Assembly: GCF_018070565.1 (NCBI RefSeq) | Contig: NZ_JAGPXL010000003.1 | Coordinates: 186,001 to 250,000, forward strand | Length of the DNA: 64,000 nucleotides | Reading direction: 5' to 3' | Source of the DNA: Streptomyces sp. B93 | GTDB taxonomy: Bacteria > Actinomycetota > Actinomycetes > Streptomycetales > Streptomycetaceae | Part shown: piece by piece, positions 25,943 to 35,237 of the stretch | Numbering within the stretch: the stretch's first letter is position 1 | Layout of the letters: each line of letters opens with the position of its first letter | Translations under genes and position numbers: made by a program | Notes under the pieces: generated by a model | What the model was told of the DNA's origin: nothing | What the model saw: the letters and a program-made list of their open reading frames with translations, nothing else | The model's database searches: none

Positions 25943-27414
25943 GCGGAACCTTCGTCGGAATGCCCGCCTTCCCCGAGGCGGCGCACGAGGCGGTGCGGAA
26001 CACCACCCTGCGGGGCAATCTGCGGCACGCCACCCACACCATCCGCGCCAAGCGGGCCAAGGCGGTCGCCGAGGTCGAGGACTGGGCGCAGCTGCGGGAG
26101 GCGGGCAGGCGGATCAAGGACCACACGCTGCGCCACCTGGACCGCTATCTGGAGCGGTTGGAGGAGGCGGTGACGGCGGCGGGCGGCACGGTCCACTGGG
26201 CCGCCGACGCCGAGGAGGCCAACCGGATCGTCACCGAGCTGGTGAAGGCGACCGGGGAGTCCGAGGTCGTCAAGGTCAAGTCGATGGCCACCCAGGAGAT
26301 CGGGCTCAACGAGGCGCTGGAGGCCGCGGGCATCCGCGCCTACGAGACCGATCTGGCCGAGCTGATCGTGCAGCTGGGCAAGGACCGGCCCTCGCACATC
26401 CTGGTCCCGGCGATCCACCGCAACCGGGGTGAGATCCGGGACATCTTCGCCAAGGAGATGAGCGAGTGGGGGCGACCGGCTCCCGAGGGCCTGACCGACA
26501 CCCCCGCCGAACTCGCCGAGGCGGCCCGGCTGCACCTGCGGGAGAAGTTCCTGCGGGCCAAGGTCGGCATCTCCGGCGCCAACTTCATGGTCGCGGAGAC
26601 CGGCACGCTGGTCGTGGTGGAGTCCGAGGGCAACGGGCGGATGTGCCTCACGCTCCCCGAGACGCTGATCTCGGTGGTCGGCATCGAGAAGACCGTGCCG
26701 ACCTGGCGGGACCTGGAGGTGTTCCTCCAGACACTGCCCCGCTCGTCGACGGCCGAACGGATGAACCCGTACACCAGCACCTGGACCGGGACGTCGGACT
26801 CGGACGGTCCGCGCGCCTTCCACCTCGTGCTGCTCGACAACGGCCGCACCGACACCCTCGCCGACGAGGTCGGCCGCCAGGCCCTGCGCTGCATCCGCTG
26901 CTCGGCCTGTCTGAACGTGTGCCCGGTGTACGAGCGGGCGGGCGGGCACGCCTACGGCTCGGTGTATCCCGGCCCGATCGGCGCCATCCTCAGCCCGCAG
27001 CTGCGGGGCACCGGGAGCGAGATCGACGCCTCCCTGCCGTACGCGTCGTCGCTGTGCGGCGCCTGCTACGAGGTGTGCCCGGTGGCCATCGACATCCCCG
27101 AGGTGCTGGTGCACCTGCGGGAGCGGGTGGTGCAGGGCGGCCAGGTGACCCGGGCGGGCAACAAGGTGGTGCTGAAGCCCGCCAGGGGCCACGCCGCCGA
27201 GCGCGCCGCGATGCGGGCGGCCCGCTGGGCGTTCGCCCGCCCCGGCGCCCTGCGCGCCGGGCAGCGGCTCGCCTCCCGCACCCGGCGCTTCCACCCCCGC
27301 ACCCTGCCCGGTCCCGGCCGGGCGTGGAGCGGCACCCGGGACCTGCCACCGCTGCCGACAGAGCCGTTCCGTGACTGGTGGCAGCGCACCAACGGCGGAA
27401 AGGACGCGAAGTGA
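25939..27414 (+). CDS. lldF: L-lactate oxidation iron-sulfur protein (LutB/LldF)
   Basis: A 491-residue protein. The N-terminal LUD domain (about 60-280) is followed by a ferredoxin domain with two cluster motifs, CIRCSACLNVCP and CGACYEVCP, and a C-terminal tail. The ATG overlaps the lldE stop as ATGA. Central subunit of the lactate-oxidising complex. Confidence 0.93.
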   Translation: MSGTFVGMPAFPEAAHEAVRNTTLRGNLRHATHTIRAKRAKAVAEVEDWAQLREAGRRIKDHTLRHLDRYLERLEEAVTAAGGTVHWAADAEEANRIVTELVKATGESEVVKVKSMATQEIGLNEALEAAGIRAYETDLAELIVQLGKDRPSHILVPAIHRNRGEIRDIFAKEMSEWGRPAPEGLTDTPAELAEAARLHLREKFLRAKVGISGANFMVAETGTLVVVESEGNGRMCLTLPETLISVVGIEKTVPTWRDLEVFLQTLPRSSTAERMNPYTSTWTGTSDSDGPRAFHLVLLDNGRTDTLADEVGRQALRCIRCSACLNVCPVYERAGGHAYGSVYPGPIGAILSPQLRGTGSEIDASLPYASSLCGACYEVCPVAIDIPEVLVHLRERVVQGGQVTRAGNKVVLKPARGHAAERAAMRAARWAFARPGALRAGQRLASRTRRFHPRTLPGPGRAWSGTRDLPPLPTEPFRDWWQRTNGGKDAK

Positions 27415-28055
27415 GCAGCAGGGACCGGATCCTGGGCCGGGTGCGGCGCGCGCTGGCGGACGTACCGCCCGACGAGCCGTCGTACGACGCTGCGGTCACC
27501 CGGGACTACCTCACCGAGCACGGGGACCGCGACGTCGCGCGGACGGTGGAGCTGCTGGCCGAGAACCTCGCGGACTACCGGGCGATCGTGCACCGCTGCG
27601 CCGCCGCCGAGTTGCCCGCGCTGATCGCCCGGCTGCTCACCGAGCACGGCGCCGGGTCAGTGCTGGTGCCGCCGGGGCTGGACGAGGGCTGGCTCACGGA
27701 GAGCGGGGTGACCCGGGTCGCCGACCGGGCGGAGAGCACGGCGCAGGAGCTGGACCGGGTGGACAGCGTGGTCACGGGCTGCGCGGTGGCGATCGCGGAG
27801 ACGGGCACGATCGTGCTGGACGGCTCCCCCGACCAGGGCCGCCGCCGGATCACCCTCGTCCCCGACCACCACATCTGTGTCGTACGGGTGCCGGAGCAGG
27901 TCGTCGCGTCGGTCCCGCTGGCCATGCCCCGCCTCGACCCGTTGCGCCCGCTGACCTGGATCTCCGGCCCCTCGGCGACCAGCGACATCGAGCTGGACCG
28001 GGTGGAGGGGGTGCACGGGCCGCGCGTGCTGGAGGTCGTACTGGTCGATCAGTGA
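27411..28055 (+). CDS. lldG: L-lactate oxidation LUD-domain protein (LutC/LldG)
   Basis: A 214-residue single LUD domain with the conserved GCAVAIAETGTIVL and LVPDHHICVV segments. GTG 27411 overlaps the lldF stop as GTGA. Third and last subunit of the set. Confidence 0.92.
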   Translation: MSSRDRILGRVRRALADVPPDEPSYDAAVTRDYLTEHGDRDVARTVELLAENLADYRAIVHRCAAAELPALIARLLTEHGAGSVLVPPGLDEGWLTESGVTRVADRAESTAQELDRVDSVVTGCAVAIAETGTIVLDGSPDQGRRRITLVPDHHICVVRVPEQVVASVPLAMPRLDPLRPLTWISGPSATSDIELDRVEGVHGPRVLEVVLVDQ

Positions 28056-28082
28056 GCCTTCACACCTTCCTTCATACCTCTC

Positions 28083-28111
28083 GCATTTGCCTAAAAGCTT
28101 TAGGTAAATGC
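28083..28111. promoter_or_regulatory. 29-bp near-perfect palindrome upstream of TetR gene
   Basis: Arms 28083-28096 and 28098-28111 around G28097 pair at 12 of 14 positions. The core is CCTAAAAGCTTTAGG and the outer parts are GCATTTG/TAAATGC. It is centred 46 bp upstream of the TetR-family start and is AT-rich against its surroundings. It is almost certainly the autoregulatory operator. Confidence 0.75.
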
Positions 28112-28142
28112 ATACTCGGTCTTGCCCGAGGAGAGGAGCGCC

Positions 28143-28739
28143 ATGGCACGCGCAGGACTGACACCCGAGCTGCTGACCCGGGTGGGGGCGGAGCTGGCCG
28201 ACGAGGTCGGCTTCGACCAGGTCACCGTCTCCGCGCTGGCCCGGCGGTTCGACGTGAAGGTCGCGAGCCTCTACTCGCACCTGAGGAACTCCCAGGAGCT
28301 GCGGACCAGGATCGCGCTGCTCGCGCTGGCGGAGATGGCCGACCGGGCGGCCGACGCGCTCGCCGGGCGCGCGGGCAAGGACGCCCTCGTCGCCTTCGCG
28401 CACGTCTACCGCGACTACGCCCGTGAGCACCCCGGCCGCTACACCGCGGCCCGGCTCCCGCTCGACCCGGAGACCGCCGCCGCCAGCGCGGGCGTCCGGC
28501 ACTCCCGGATGACCCGGGCCATCCTGCGCGGCTACGACCTGGCCGAGCCCGACCAGACCCATGCCGTCCGGCTGCTGGGCAGCGTCTTCCACGGCTACGT
28601 CAGCCTGGAGGCGGCGGGCGGCTTCAGCCACAGCGAACCCTCCTCCGAGGAGAGCTGGGACCGCGTCCTGGACGCCCTCGACGCCCTGCTGCGGAACTGG
28701 CCCGCGGCCGGTCCGGGCCCCATCGGCACGACGGATTGA
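28143..28739 (+). CDS. TetR-family transcriptional regulator (WHG-type C-terminal domain)
   Basis: A 198-residue one-component regulator. Helix-turn-helix at residues 24-45 (VTVSALARRFDVKVASLYSHL). The C-terminal half, with VFHGYVSLEAAGGF, matches the TetR_C_33/WHG group. GAGGAG precedes the ATG. It is followed after 4 bp by an SGNH hydrolase gene, so the two form an operon, probably self-repressed through the palindrome at 28083. Confidence 0.9.
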   Translation: MARAGLTPELLTRVGAELADEVGFDQVTVSALARRFDVKVASLYSHLRNSQELRTRIALLALAEMADRAADALAGRAGKDALVAFAHVYRDYAREHPGRYTAARLPLDPETAAASAGVRHSRMTRAILRGYDLAEPDQTHAVRLLGSVFHGYVSLEAAGGFSHSEPSSEESWDRVLDALDALLRNWPAAGPGPIGTTD

Positions 28740-28743
28740 GACC

Positions 28744-29928
28744 ATGCGCACCGAGCCCCACTGGATCACCACCCCCCTCACCGCGGACCTGCTGCGCGGC
28801 GCCCTCGACCTGGAGCACACCGTGCACGGCCTGCTGCCGCACCGGCTGCCCGCCAGGGCCCGCGCCCAGAACACCGACCCCCAGCTGGCCATGGCGGAGT
28901 CCCAGCCGTCCGGCGTACGGCTCGCCTTCCGCAGCCACGCCACCGCCGTCGAACTGGACACCCTGCCCACCAAGCGCGGCTACACGGGCGCCCCGCCGCG
29001 CCCGGACGGCGTCTACGAACTGCTGGTCGACGGCGAACCGGCCGGGCGGACCACCGTGACCGGCGGCCACACCGTCACCGTCGACATGAGCACCGGCCAG
29101 AGCGAGCTGCGGCCCGGCCCGCCCGGCACCGCCCGTTTCACCGGGCTGCCAAAGCGCGCCAAGGACATCGAGATCTGGCTGCCGCACAACGAGATCACCG
29201 AGCTGGTCGCGCTGCGCACCGACGCCCCCGTGGAGCCGCTGCCGGACCGGGGCCGCAAGGTGTGGCTGCACCACGGCAGTTCGATCAGCCACGGCTCCGA
29301 CGCGGCGGGCCCCACCACCACCTGGCCCGCGCTGGCCTCCCGGCTCGCGGGCGTTGAGCTGGTCAACCTCGGCCTGGGCGGCAGCGCCCTGCTGGACCCG
29401 TTCGTCGCGCGCGCCCTGCGGGACACCCCGGCCGACCTGATCAGCGTCAAGATCGGCATCAACATCGTCAACCAGGACCTGATGCGGCTGCGGGCCTTCA
29501 CCCCCGCCGTGCACGGCTTCCTGGACACCGTCCGCGAGGGCCACCCCGACGTCCCGCTGCTGGTCGTCTCCCCCATCCTGTGCCCCATGCACGAGGACAC
29601 CCCGGGGCCCACCGCCTACGACTTCGCCGCGCTGGGTGAGGGCCGCCTCGGCTTCCGGGCCACCGGTGACCCGGCGGAGACCGCGAACGGCAAGCTGACC
29701 CTGGCCGTCGTCCGCGAGGAGCTGGCCGGGATCGTCGAGCGGCGCGCGGCCGACGACCCGAACCTGCACCACCTCGACGGCCGGGCGCTCTACGGCGAGT
29801 CCGACACGGCCGAACTGCCGCTCCCGGACGGGCTGCACCCCGACGCCGCCACCCACCGCCGGATGGGCGAGCGCTTCGCCCGGGTGGCGTTCGCGCCCGA
29901 CGGCCCCTTCAGGCGCGACGGCCGGTGA
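28744..29928 (+). CDS. SGNH/GDSL-family hydrolase
   Basis: A 394-residue protein. The N-terminal beta-sandwich-like domain (about 1-165) precedes an SGNH hydrolase domain. Block I is WLHHGSSISHG (serine nucleophile in GSSIS), block II glycine is in LGLGGSALL, block III asparagine is in KIGINIVN, and block V Asp-His is in DGLHPDAATH. No signal peptide, so cytosolic. Probable esterase or deacetylase. It overlaps the HxlR gene by 20 bp tail-to-tail. Confidence 0.87.
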   Translation: MRTEPHWITTPLTADLLRGALDLEHTVHGLLPHRLPARARAQNTDPQLAMAESQPSGVRLAFRSHATAVELDTLPTKRGYTGAPPRPDGVYELLVDGEPAGRTTVTGGHTVTVDMSTGQSELRPGPPGTARFTGLPKRAKDIEIWLPHNEITELVALRTDAPVEPLPDRGRKVWLHHGSSISHGSDAAGPTTTWPALASRLAGVELVNLGLGGSALLDPFVARALRDTPADLISVKIGINIVNQDLMRLRAFTPAVHGFLDTVREGHPDVPLLVVSPILCPMHEDTPGPTAYDFAALGEGRLGFRATGDPAETANGKLTLAVVREELAGIVERRAADDPNLHHLDGRALYGESDTAELPLPDGLHPDAATHRRMGERFARVAFAPDGPFRRDGR

Positions 29929-30304
29929 CCGCCCGCGGCTCCGCCCCGTCGTACGCGCGCCGGGCGCTCTCGACCTTCCCCAGGTTGTCGGTGGCCCACT
30001 CCGCGAGTCCCGCGAAGAGCGGGGCGAGGCTGCGGCCGAGGTCGCTGATCTCGTACTCCACGCGCGGCGGGACCTCCGGGTGGTAGGTGCGGGTGACCAG
30101 CCCGTCGCGTTCGAGCTGGCGCAGGCGCTGGGTGAGCACCTTCGGGGTGATGTGGGTGATCCCGCGCTGGAGTTCGACGAAGCGCTGACGGCCGAAGGTG
30201 TGCAGGGACCACAGGATCGGGGTGGTCCACCGGCTGAAGACGATGTCCACGACGGGACTGATCGGGCAGGCCAGCTCGGGATCGGTGCTGTCAACGGTGG
30301 CCAT
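29909..30304 (-). CDS. HxlR-family transcriptional regulator
   Basis: A 131-residue winged helix-turn-helix regulator. CPISPVVDIVFSRWTTPIL is the family N-terminus with a single redox- or ligand-sensing Cys13; recognition segment ITPKVLTQRLRQLERDGLV. Divergent from the NmrA-like gene at 30403, whose upstream gap holds two direct repeats (30317-30345). Confidence 0.9.
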   Translation of the reverse strand: MATVDSTDPELACPISPVVDIVFSRWTTPILWSLHTFGRQRFVELQRGITHITPKVLTQRLRQLERDGLVTRTYHPEVPPRVEYEISDLGRSLAPLFAGLAEWATDNLGKVESARRAYDGAEPRAVTGRRA

Positions 30305-30316
30305 AGGTCCCCTCCG

Positions 30317-30345
30317 AGGTAGTCACTTTCCCCTAGGTACCCACT
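30317..30345. promoter_or_regulatory. Direct-repeat operator between HxlR and NmrA-like genes
   Basis: AGGTAGTCACT (30317-30327) and AGGTACCCACT (30335-30345), in the same orientation with an 18-bp period. HxlR proteins typically bind paired or repeated sites of this kind. Located in the 98-bp divergent gap. Confidence 0.6.
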
Positions 30346-30402
30346 ATCCCCCCGATGTTAGCTTCCCCGCGTCAACCGAGAGCGACTGCTGGGGAGTTGG
30401 AC

Positions 30403-31248
30403 ATGATCGTGGTGACGGGGGCGACCGGTAACGTCGGGCGCCCGCTGGTACGGACCCTCGCGGCGGCCGGTGCGCCGGTGACCGCGACCTCGCGCGGGGT
30501 GCTCGACGCGGACCTGCCGGACGGGGTACGGCGGCTGCCCGCCGACCTCACCGACGTGGAGAGCCTGCGGCCCGTCCTGGACGGCGCCGCCGCGCTGTTC
30601 CTCCAGAACGGCGGGCCGAGCGCCCACCTGCTCGACGCGCCGGGCGTCCTGGGCGCCGCGAAGGCCGCGGGCGTCGAGCGCGTCGTCCTGCTGTCCTCGC
30701 AGGGGGTGACGACCCGCCCGGAGTCGGCCTCCCACGGCGGCGTCGCACGGGCCATCGAGGACGCCGTACGGCAGTCGGGACTGGAGTGGACGGTCCTCAG
30801 GCCCGGCGGCTTCGCGTCCAACGCGTTCGCCTGGGCCGGGTCGGTGCGCGCCGAACGGACGGTCGCCGCGCCGTTCGCGGACACCGGACTGCCCGTGATC
30901 GACCCGGACGACATCGCCGGGGTCGCCGCCGCGGCGCTGCGCGAGGACGGCCACGCCGGGCGGAGCTACGAGCTGACCGGTCCGGCGCTCGTCACCCCGC
31001 GCGAGCAGGCGGCGGCCCTCGGCGACGCGCTCGGGGAACCGGTCCGCTTCGTCGAGCTGACCCGGGAGCAGGCCCGGGAGGCGATGCTGGCGTTCCTGCC
31101 GGAGCCCGTGGTAGAGACAACGCTGGCCATCCTCGGTGCGCCGACCCCGGCCGAGCGGCGGATCAGCCCCGACGCCGAACGGGTCCTCGGGCGCCCGCCG
31201 CGCACCTTCGCGGAGTGGGCCCGGCGGTACGCGGCCGCGTTCCGGTGA
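30403..31248 (+). CDS. NmrA/SDR-like NAD(P)-binding protein
   Basis: A 281-residue atypical short-chain dehydrogenase. The motif VTGATGNVG is at residues 4-12; the active-site YxxxK is absent, as in NmrA-type and quinone-reductase (QorB)-type proteins. GGGGAG precedes the ATG. Divergent from an HxlR regulator, a common pairing in which the HxlR protein responds to electrophiles such as quinones; this role is inferred. Confidence 0.85.
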   Translation: MIVVTGATGNVGRPLVRTLAAAGAPVTATSRGVLDADLPDGVRRLPADLTDVESLRPVLDGAAALFLQNGGPSAHLLDAPGVLGAAKAAGVERVVLLSSQGVTTRPESASHGGVARAIEDAVRQSGLEWTVLRPGGFASNAFAWAGSVRAERTVAAPFADTGLPVIDPDDIAGVAAAALREDGHAGRSYELTGPALVTPREQAAALGDALGEPVRFVELTREQAREAMLAFLPEPVVETTLAILGAPTPAERRISPDAERVLGRPPRTFAEWARRYAAAFR

Positions 31249-31327
31249 GCCGGTGACCCGTGACAGATCGGGTGAACAAGCGCTTGGATAGGGGCGGACC
31301 CCATCGCCGCGATGCCCGGAGGGCCGG

Positions 31328-32185
31328 TTGTTCACTTCCGTCGACGATGTCTCCGCCCGGCTCGCGGAGACCGGATACCTGGCGTCCCCCGCCGTCGCCA
31401 CCACCGTCTTCCTCGCCGACCGGCTCGGCAAGCCACTGCTCGTGGAGGGCCCGGCGGGTGTCGGCAAGACGGAGCTGGCGAAGGCGGTGGCCCGGGTCGC
31501 GGGCGCCCGGCTGGTGCGGCTCCAGTGCTACGAGGGCGTCGACGAGTCCCGGGCGCTGTACGAGTGGAACCACGCCAAGCAGCTGCTGCGGATCAGCGCG
31601 GGCCGCGACGAGACCTGGGACGAGACCCGCACCGACATCTTCAGCGAGGAGTTCCTGCTCCCCAGGCCGCTGCTCACCGCCATCCGCGGCGACGAGCCGA
31701 AGGTGCTGCTGATCGACGAGACCGACAAGGCGGATGTGGAGGTGGAGGGCCTGCTGCTGGAGGTCCTCAGCGACTTCCAGGTGACCGTGCCCGAGCTGGG
31801 CACGGTCACCGCCACCCGCCGCCCGTTCGTCGTGCTCACCTCCAACGCCACCCGGGAACTCTCCGAGGCGCTGCGCCGCCGCTGCCTCTTCCTGCACATC
31901 GGGTTCCCGGAGGAGGAGCTGGAGCGGCGGATCGTACGGCTGAAGGTGCCCGGCATCGAGACCGCGCTCGCGGAGTCGGTGGTCCGGGTCGTGGGGGCGC
32001 TGCGCGCGCTGGACCTGCGCAAGGCACCGTCGGTCGCGGAGACCGTCGACTGGGCCCGCACCCTGCTGGCGCTCGGCGCGGACACCCTCGACGAGAAGGT
32101 CGTACGGGACACCCTGGGCGTGGTCCTCAAGCACCAGGACGACGTCGTCAAGGCGGCGGCCAAGCTCGACCTGGACGCCGTGTGA
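31328..32185 (+). CDS. MoxR-type AAA+ ATPase
   Basis: A 285-residue AAA+ ATPase with Walker A GPAGVGKTE (about residues 40-48), Walker B LLIDETDKAD and sensor TSNATREL. Chaperone-like partner of VWA proteins. The TTG start has GGAGGG 4-9 bp upstream. The last codons overlap the GTG of the VWA gene. Confidence 0.9.
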   Translation: MFTSVDDVSARLAETGYLASPAVATTVFLADRLGKPLLVEGPAGVGKTELAKAVARVAGARLVRLQCYEGVDESRALYEWNHAKQLLRISAGRDETWDETRTDIFSEEFLLPRPLLTAIRGDEPKVLLIDETDKADVEVEGLLLEVLSDFQVTVPELGTVTATRRPFVVLTSNATRELSEALRRRCLFLHIGFPEEELERRIVRLKVPGIETALAESVVRVVGALRALDLRKAPSVAETVDWARTLLALGADTLDEKVVRDTLGVVLKHQDDVVKAAAKLDLDAV

Positions 32186-33534
32186 CGGCCCCGGACCCCC
32201 TCGTGGGCCGGCTGACGGGGCTGGTGGCCGCCCTGCGCGGGCACGGCATGCGGATCGGCACCGGGGAGACGGTTGACGCGGCACACGCGGTGGCCGAACT
32301 CGGTCTCGCGGACCGGGAGCTGCTGCGCGAGGGGCTGGCGGCGACACTGCTGCACACCCAGGCCCAGCGGCCGGTGTTCGACCCGGTCTTCGACCTGTAC
32401 TTCCCGCGCGGCGTCGGCGGTCCCGGGGCGGGCACGACGGACCGGGACGACCTGCGGGAGCGGCTGGCCGCCGCGCTCACCGCGAACGACACCGAGCTGC
32501 TGGGACGGCTGGCGGCACAGGCCGTGGACGGGTTCGGCGGGTACGGGAGTTCCCCGGGGTCGGACGGCTGGTCGTCGTACCAGACGCTGGACCGGATCCG
32601 TCCGCAGACGCTGCTCGCGCGGGTGCGGCAGGGCATGCGGCCCGGCGCGCAGGGGTTCGCCGACCGGCTGCTGGACGACGAGATCCGGCGCCGGATCGAG
32701 GTGTTCCGGGGGCAGGTGGCCGCGGAGGCGCGGCAGCGGGTCGCCGAGCGGCGCGGGCGCGACGAGATCGCCCGGCGGGCGGTGGCGCCGACCGCTGACC
32801 GGGTGGACTTCCTGTACGCGGGGAAGGACCGGGTCGCCGAACTGCGCCGGACCGTACGGCCGCTGGCCCGCAAGCTGGCCACCCGGCTGGCCGCCCGCCG
32901 CCGTCGCGCCACCCGGGGCACCATCGACCTGCGCCGCACCCTGCGCGGCTCGCTGTCCACGGGCGGGGTGCCGATGCGGCCGGTGCTGCGCAGACGCCGC
33001 CCGGCCCGGCCGGAACTGGTGCTGCTGTGCGATGTGTCGGGGTCGGTGGCGGGCTTCTCCGACTTCACGATGCTGCTGGTGCAGGCGCTGCACGACCAGT
33101 TCAGCAAGGTGCGGGTGTTCGCCTTCGTCAACCGGATCGACGAGGTGACCGGGCTGCTGGAGCACGGCGCCGCCGACCCGGAAGGGCTGGGCGCCCGCAT
33201 CCGGGCCGAGGCGACGCTCACCGGCTGGCACGGCAGCAGTGACTACGGCGTCGCCCTGGGCGAGTTCGCGGAACGGTACGGCGCCGCGGTGGGCCCGCGG
33301 ACCACGGTGTTCGTCCTCGGTGACGCGCGCACCAACATGGGCGACCCGAACCTGCCCGCCGTACGCCGGATCGCCGAGCGGGCCCGGCGCCTGTACTGGC
33401 TCAACCCCGAGCCGCGCGCCCAGTGGGGCACGGGCGACTCCGCGGCACCCGAGTACGCCGGGGTGGTGGAGATGCACGAGTGCCGCAACGCCCGTCAACT
33501 CGGCGCGATCGTGTCCCGGCTGCTGCCGGTGTGA
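32182..33534 (+). CDS. VWA-domain protein (CoxE-like)
   Basis: A 450-residue protein. A basic helical N-terminal part (to about 265) is followed by a von Willebrand A domain with the metal site DVSGS near residue 282 and a later HGSSDYG segment. Together with the MoxR ATPase it resembles CoxD/CoxE, which mature the copper-molybdenum CO dehydrogenase, but no CO dehydrogenase genes are in the window. GTG start overlaps the MoxR stop. Confidence 0.87.
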   Translation: MTAPDPLVGRLTGLVAALRGHGMRIGTGETVDAAHAVAELGLADRELLREGLAATLLHTQAQRPVFDPVFDLYFPRGVGGPGAGTTDRDDLRERLAAALTANDTELLGRLAAQAVDGFGGYGSSPGSDGWSSYQTLDRIRPQTLLARVRQGMRPGAQGFADRLLDDEIRRRIEVFRGQVAAEARQRVAERRGRDEIARRAVAPTADRVDFLYAGKDRVAELRRTVRPLARKLATRLAARRRRATRGTIDLRRTLRGSLSTGGVPMRPVLRRRRPARPELVLLCDVSGSVAGFSDFTMLLVQALHDQFSKVRVFAFVNRIDEVTGLLEHGAADPEGLGARIRAEATLTGWHGSSDYGVALGEFAERYGAAVGPRTTVFVLGDARTNMGDPNLPAVRRIAERARRLYWLNPEPRAQWGTGDSAAPEYAGVVEMHECRNARQLGAIVSRLLPV

Positions 33535-33558
33535 ACGGACGGCGGGCCCCTCGGTCGG

Positions 33559-33918
33559 CTAGTCGGCCTTGGCGTACTCCTGGGCCATCTGTCCGGCGAA
33601 GTCGTAGGCCACGCAGGGCTCGTCGCCGACCACCCAGGCGTCGTGGCCGGGCGGGCACACGAAGACGTCGCCGGGGCCGACCTCCTGCTCCCCGCCGTCG
33701 TCCATGGCGATGTGCAGACGTCCGCTGACCACGTAGCCGTTGTGGTGGACCTGGCAGCTGTCGGTCCCGGCGAGCGGCTTCACCGACTCCGACCAGCGCC
33801 AGCCCGGTTCGAACGTCGCCACGGCGAAGTCCAGCCCCGACATGTGGACCGCCTCCAGGTGGCCCCGGGGGAAATCGCGGCGCTCGTCGGGCTTGTCCAG
33901 CGTCTTGACCTCCAGCAT
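33559..33918 (-). CDS. Cupin-domain protein
   Basis: A 119-residue single cupin barrel. Cupin motif 1 is atypical: HHNGYVVSGRL, with the two His retained. Motif 2 is PGDVFVCPPGHDAWV. It resembles small sugar- or ligand-binding cupins. ATG 33918 with GGGAGAG upstream. Metal binding likely; function unknown. Confidence 0.85.
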   Translation of the reverse strand: MLEVKTLDKPDERRDFPRGHLEAVHMSGLDFAVATFEPGWRWSESVKPLAGTDSCQVHHNGYVVSGRLHIAMDDGGEQEVGPGDVFVCPPGHDAWVVGDEPCVAYDFAGQMAQEYAKAD

Positions 33919-34040
33919 GACGCTCTCCCTTCCGGCCGCGGGGCCGGTCTCCGGCTGCCCCCACTGGCACCGCGGTGACCCCGCCGCCGCCCTTCCATCG
34001 TCCGCCCGTCCAGCGGGCGCCGCCATTCGGGGACGGACCG

Positions 34041-35018
34041 TCAGGCCCCGTGCCCGCACAGCTCCGCGAAGCGTTCCGCGTCGACGTTGCCGCCGGAGAC
34101 GATCACCCCGATCCGGCGCGGCAGCGGGGTCACCCGGCCGGTGAGGAGGGCGGCGAGCGGGGTGGCGCCGCTGGGCTCGACGACCGTCTTCAGCCGTTCG
34201 AAGGCGAAGCGCATCGCCTCGCGGATCTCCTCGTCGCCGACCAGGACGACGGCGTCCACCAGCCGCCGGTTCACGGCGAAGGTCAGTTCGCCCGGGGTGG
34301 TGATGGCCTGCCCGTCGGCGATGGTGCGCGGGACGGGCACGCTGATCCGGCGGCCCGCCGCCAGCGACCGTCTGGTGTCGTCCCCGGCCTCCGGTTCCAC
34401 GCCGACGACGCGGATGCCCGGGTGCAGGTCCTTGGCCGCGAGGGCGCTCCCGGCGATCAGCCCGCCGCCGCCGACCGGGACGACCAGGGCGTCCAGTTCC
34501 CCGGTCTCCTCCAGGAGTTCCAGTGCCGCGGTGCCCTGTCCGGCGACGACGTCGGGATGGTCGTACGGCGGGATGAGGGTGAGGCCGCGTTCGGCGGCCA
34601 GGGCCTCGGCGATGGCGGCCCGGTCGCCGGAGTAGCGGTCGTAGGTGACGATCTCGGCGCCGTACCCGGCGGTCGCCGCGACCTTGGAGCGCGGGGCGTC
34701 CTCGGGCATGACGATCACGGCGGTGGTGCCGAGTTCCCGGGCGGCGAGGGCGACGGCCTGGGCGTGGTTGCCGGACGAGTAGGCGGCGATGCCCCGGGCG
34801 AGGCGCTCGGGCGCCAGCCGGGACGCCGCGTGGTAGGCGCCGCGGAACTTGAAGGCACCCACGCGCTGGAGGTTCTCGCACTTGAGGAAGACCTCGGCGC
34901 CGACGCGGGCGTCGAGGGTGCGCGAGCGCAGCACCGGGGTGCGGTGCACGACGCCCTCGAGCCGGGTGGCGGCGGCGCGGACGTCGGCGGCGGTGACCTC
35001 AGGGGTGCTGGTCGTCAC
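34041..35018 (-). CDS. PLP-dependent threonine/serine dehydratase-like enzyme
   Basis: A 325-residue fold-type II PLP enzyme. The PLP lysine is in FKFRGAYHA, the phosphate loop is the glycine run VGGGGLIAG, and the serine-glycine loop is SSGNHAQ. There is no C-terminal ACT domain, so it fits a catabolic threonine dehydratase or serine racemase rather than feedback-inhibited IlvA. GTG 35018 with GGGAGG upstream. Confidence 0.88.
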   Translation of the reverse strand: MTTSTPEVTAADVRAAATRLEGVVHRTPVLRSRTLDARVGAEVFLKCENLQRVGAFKFRGAYHAASRLAPERLARGIAAYSSGNHAQAVALAARELGTTAVIVMPEDAPRSKVAATAGYGAEIVTYDRYSGDRAAIAEALAAERGLTLIPPYDHPDVVAGQGTAALELLEETGELDALVVPVGGGGLIAGSALAAKDLHPGIRVVGVEPEAGDDTRRSLAAGRRISVPVPRTIADGQAITTPGELTFAVNRRLVDAVVLVGDEEIREAMRFAFERLKTVVEPSGATPLAALLTGRVTPLPRRIGVIVSGGNVDAERFAELCGHGA

Positions 35019-35237
35019 GGGGTCCTCCCTCGGGGTGCGGCGACGGCGGAACGGGCGGCGGCCCGCCCCGCCGCCATGTCCGGACATTCCGTCCGATCAC
35101 TGTACTCACCGTCCAGGCACTCGGCGCCTGTGACCGACGCCACACCGGATACCGGCAAGTTTTGCCGCTCACGGTGATTGCCGCGCCGCTTCCGTCCGTA
35201 CTCCCTGGCGTTCGGGCTGTTCACTACGGGAGGCACG

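Noticed and set aside
31328..33534. MoxR/VWA pair as a bacterial conflict system
   Set aside because: The layout fits CoxD/CoxE-like maturation proteins equally well and no effector or nuclease gene is nearby.
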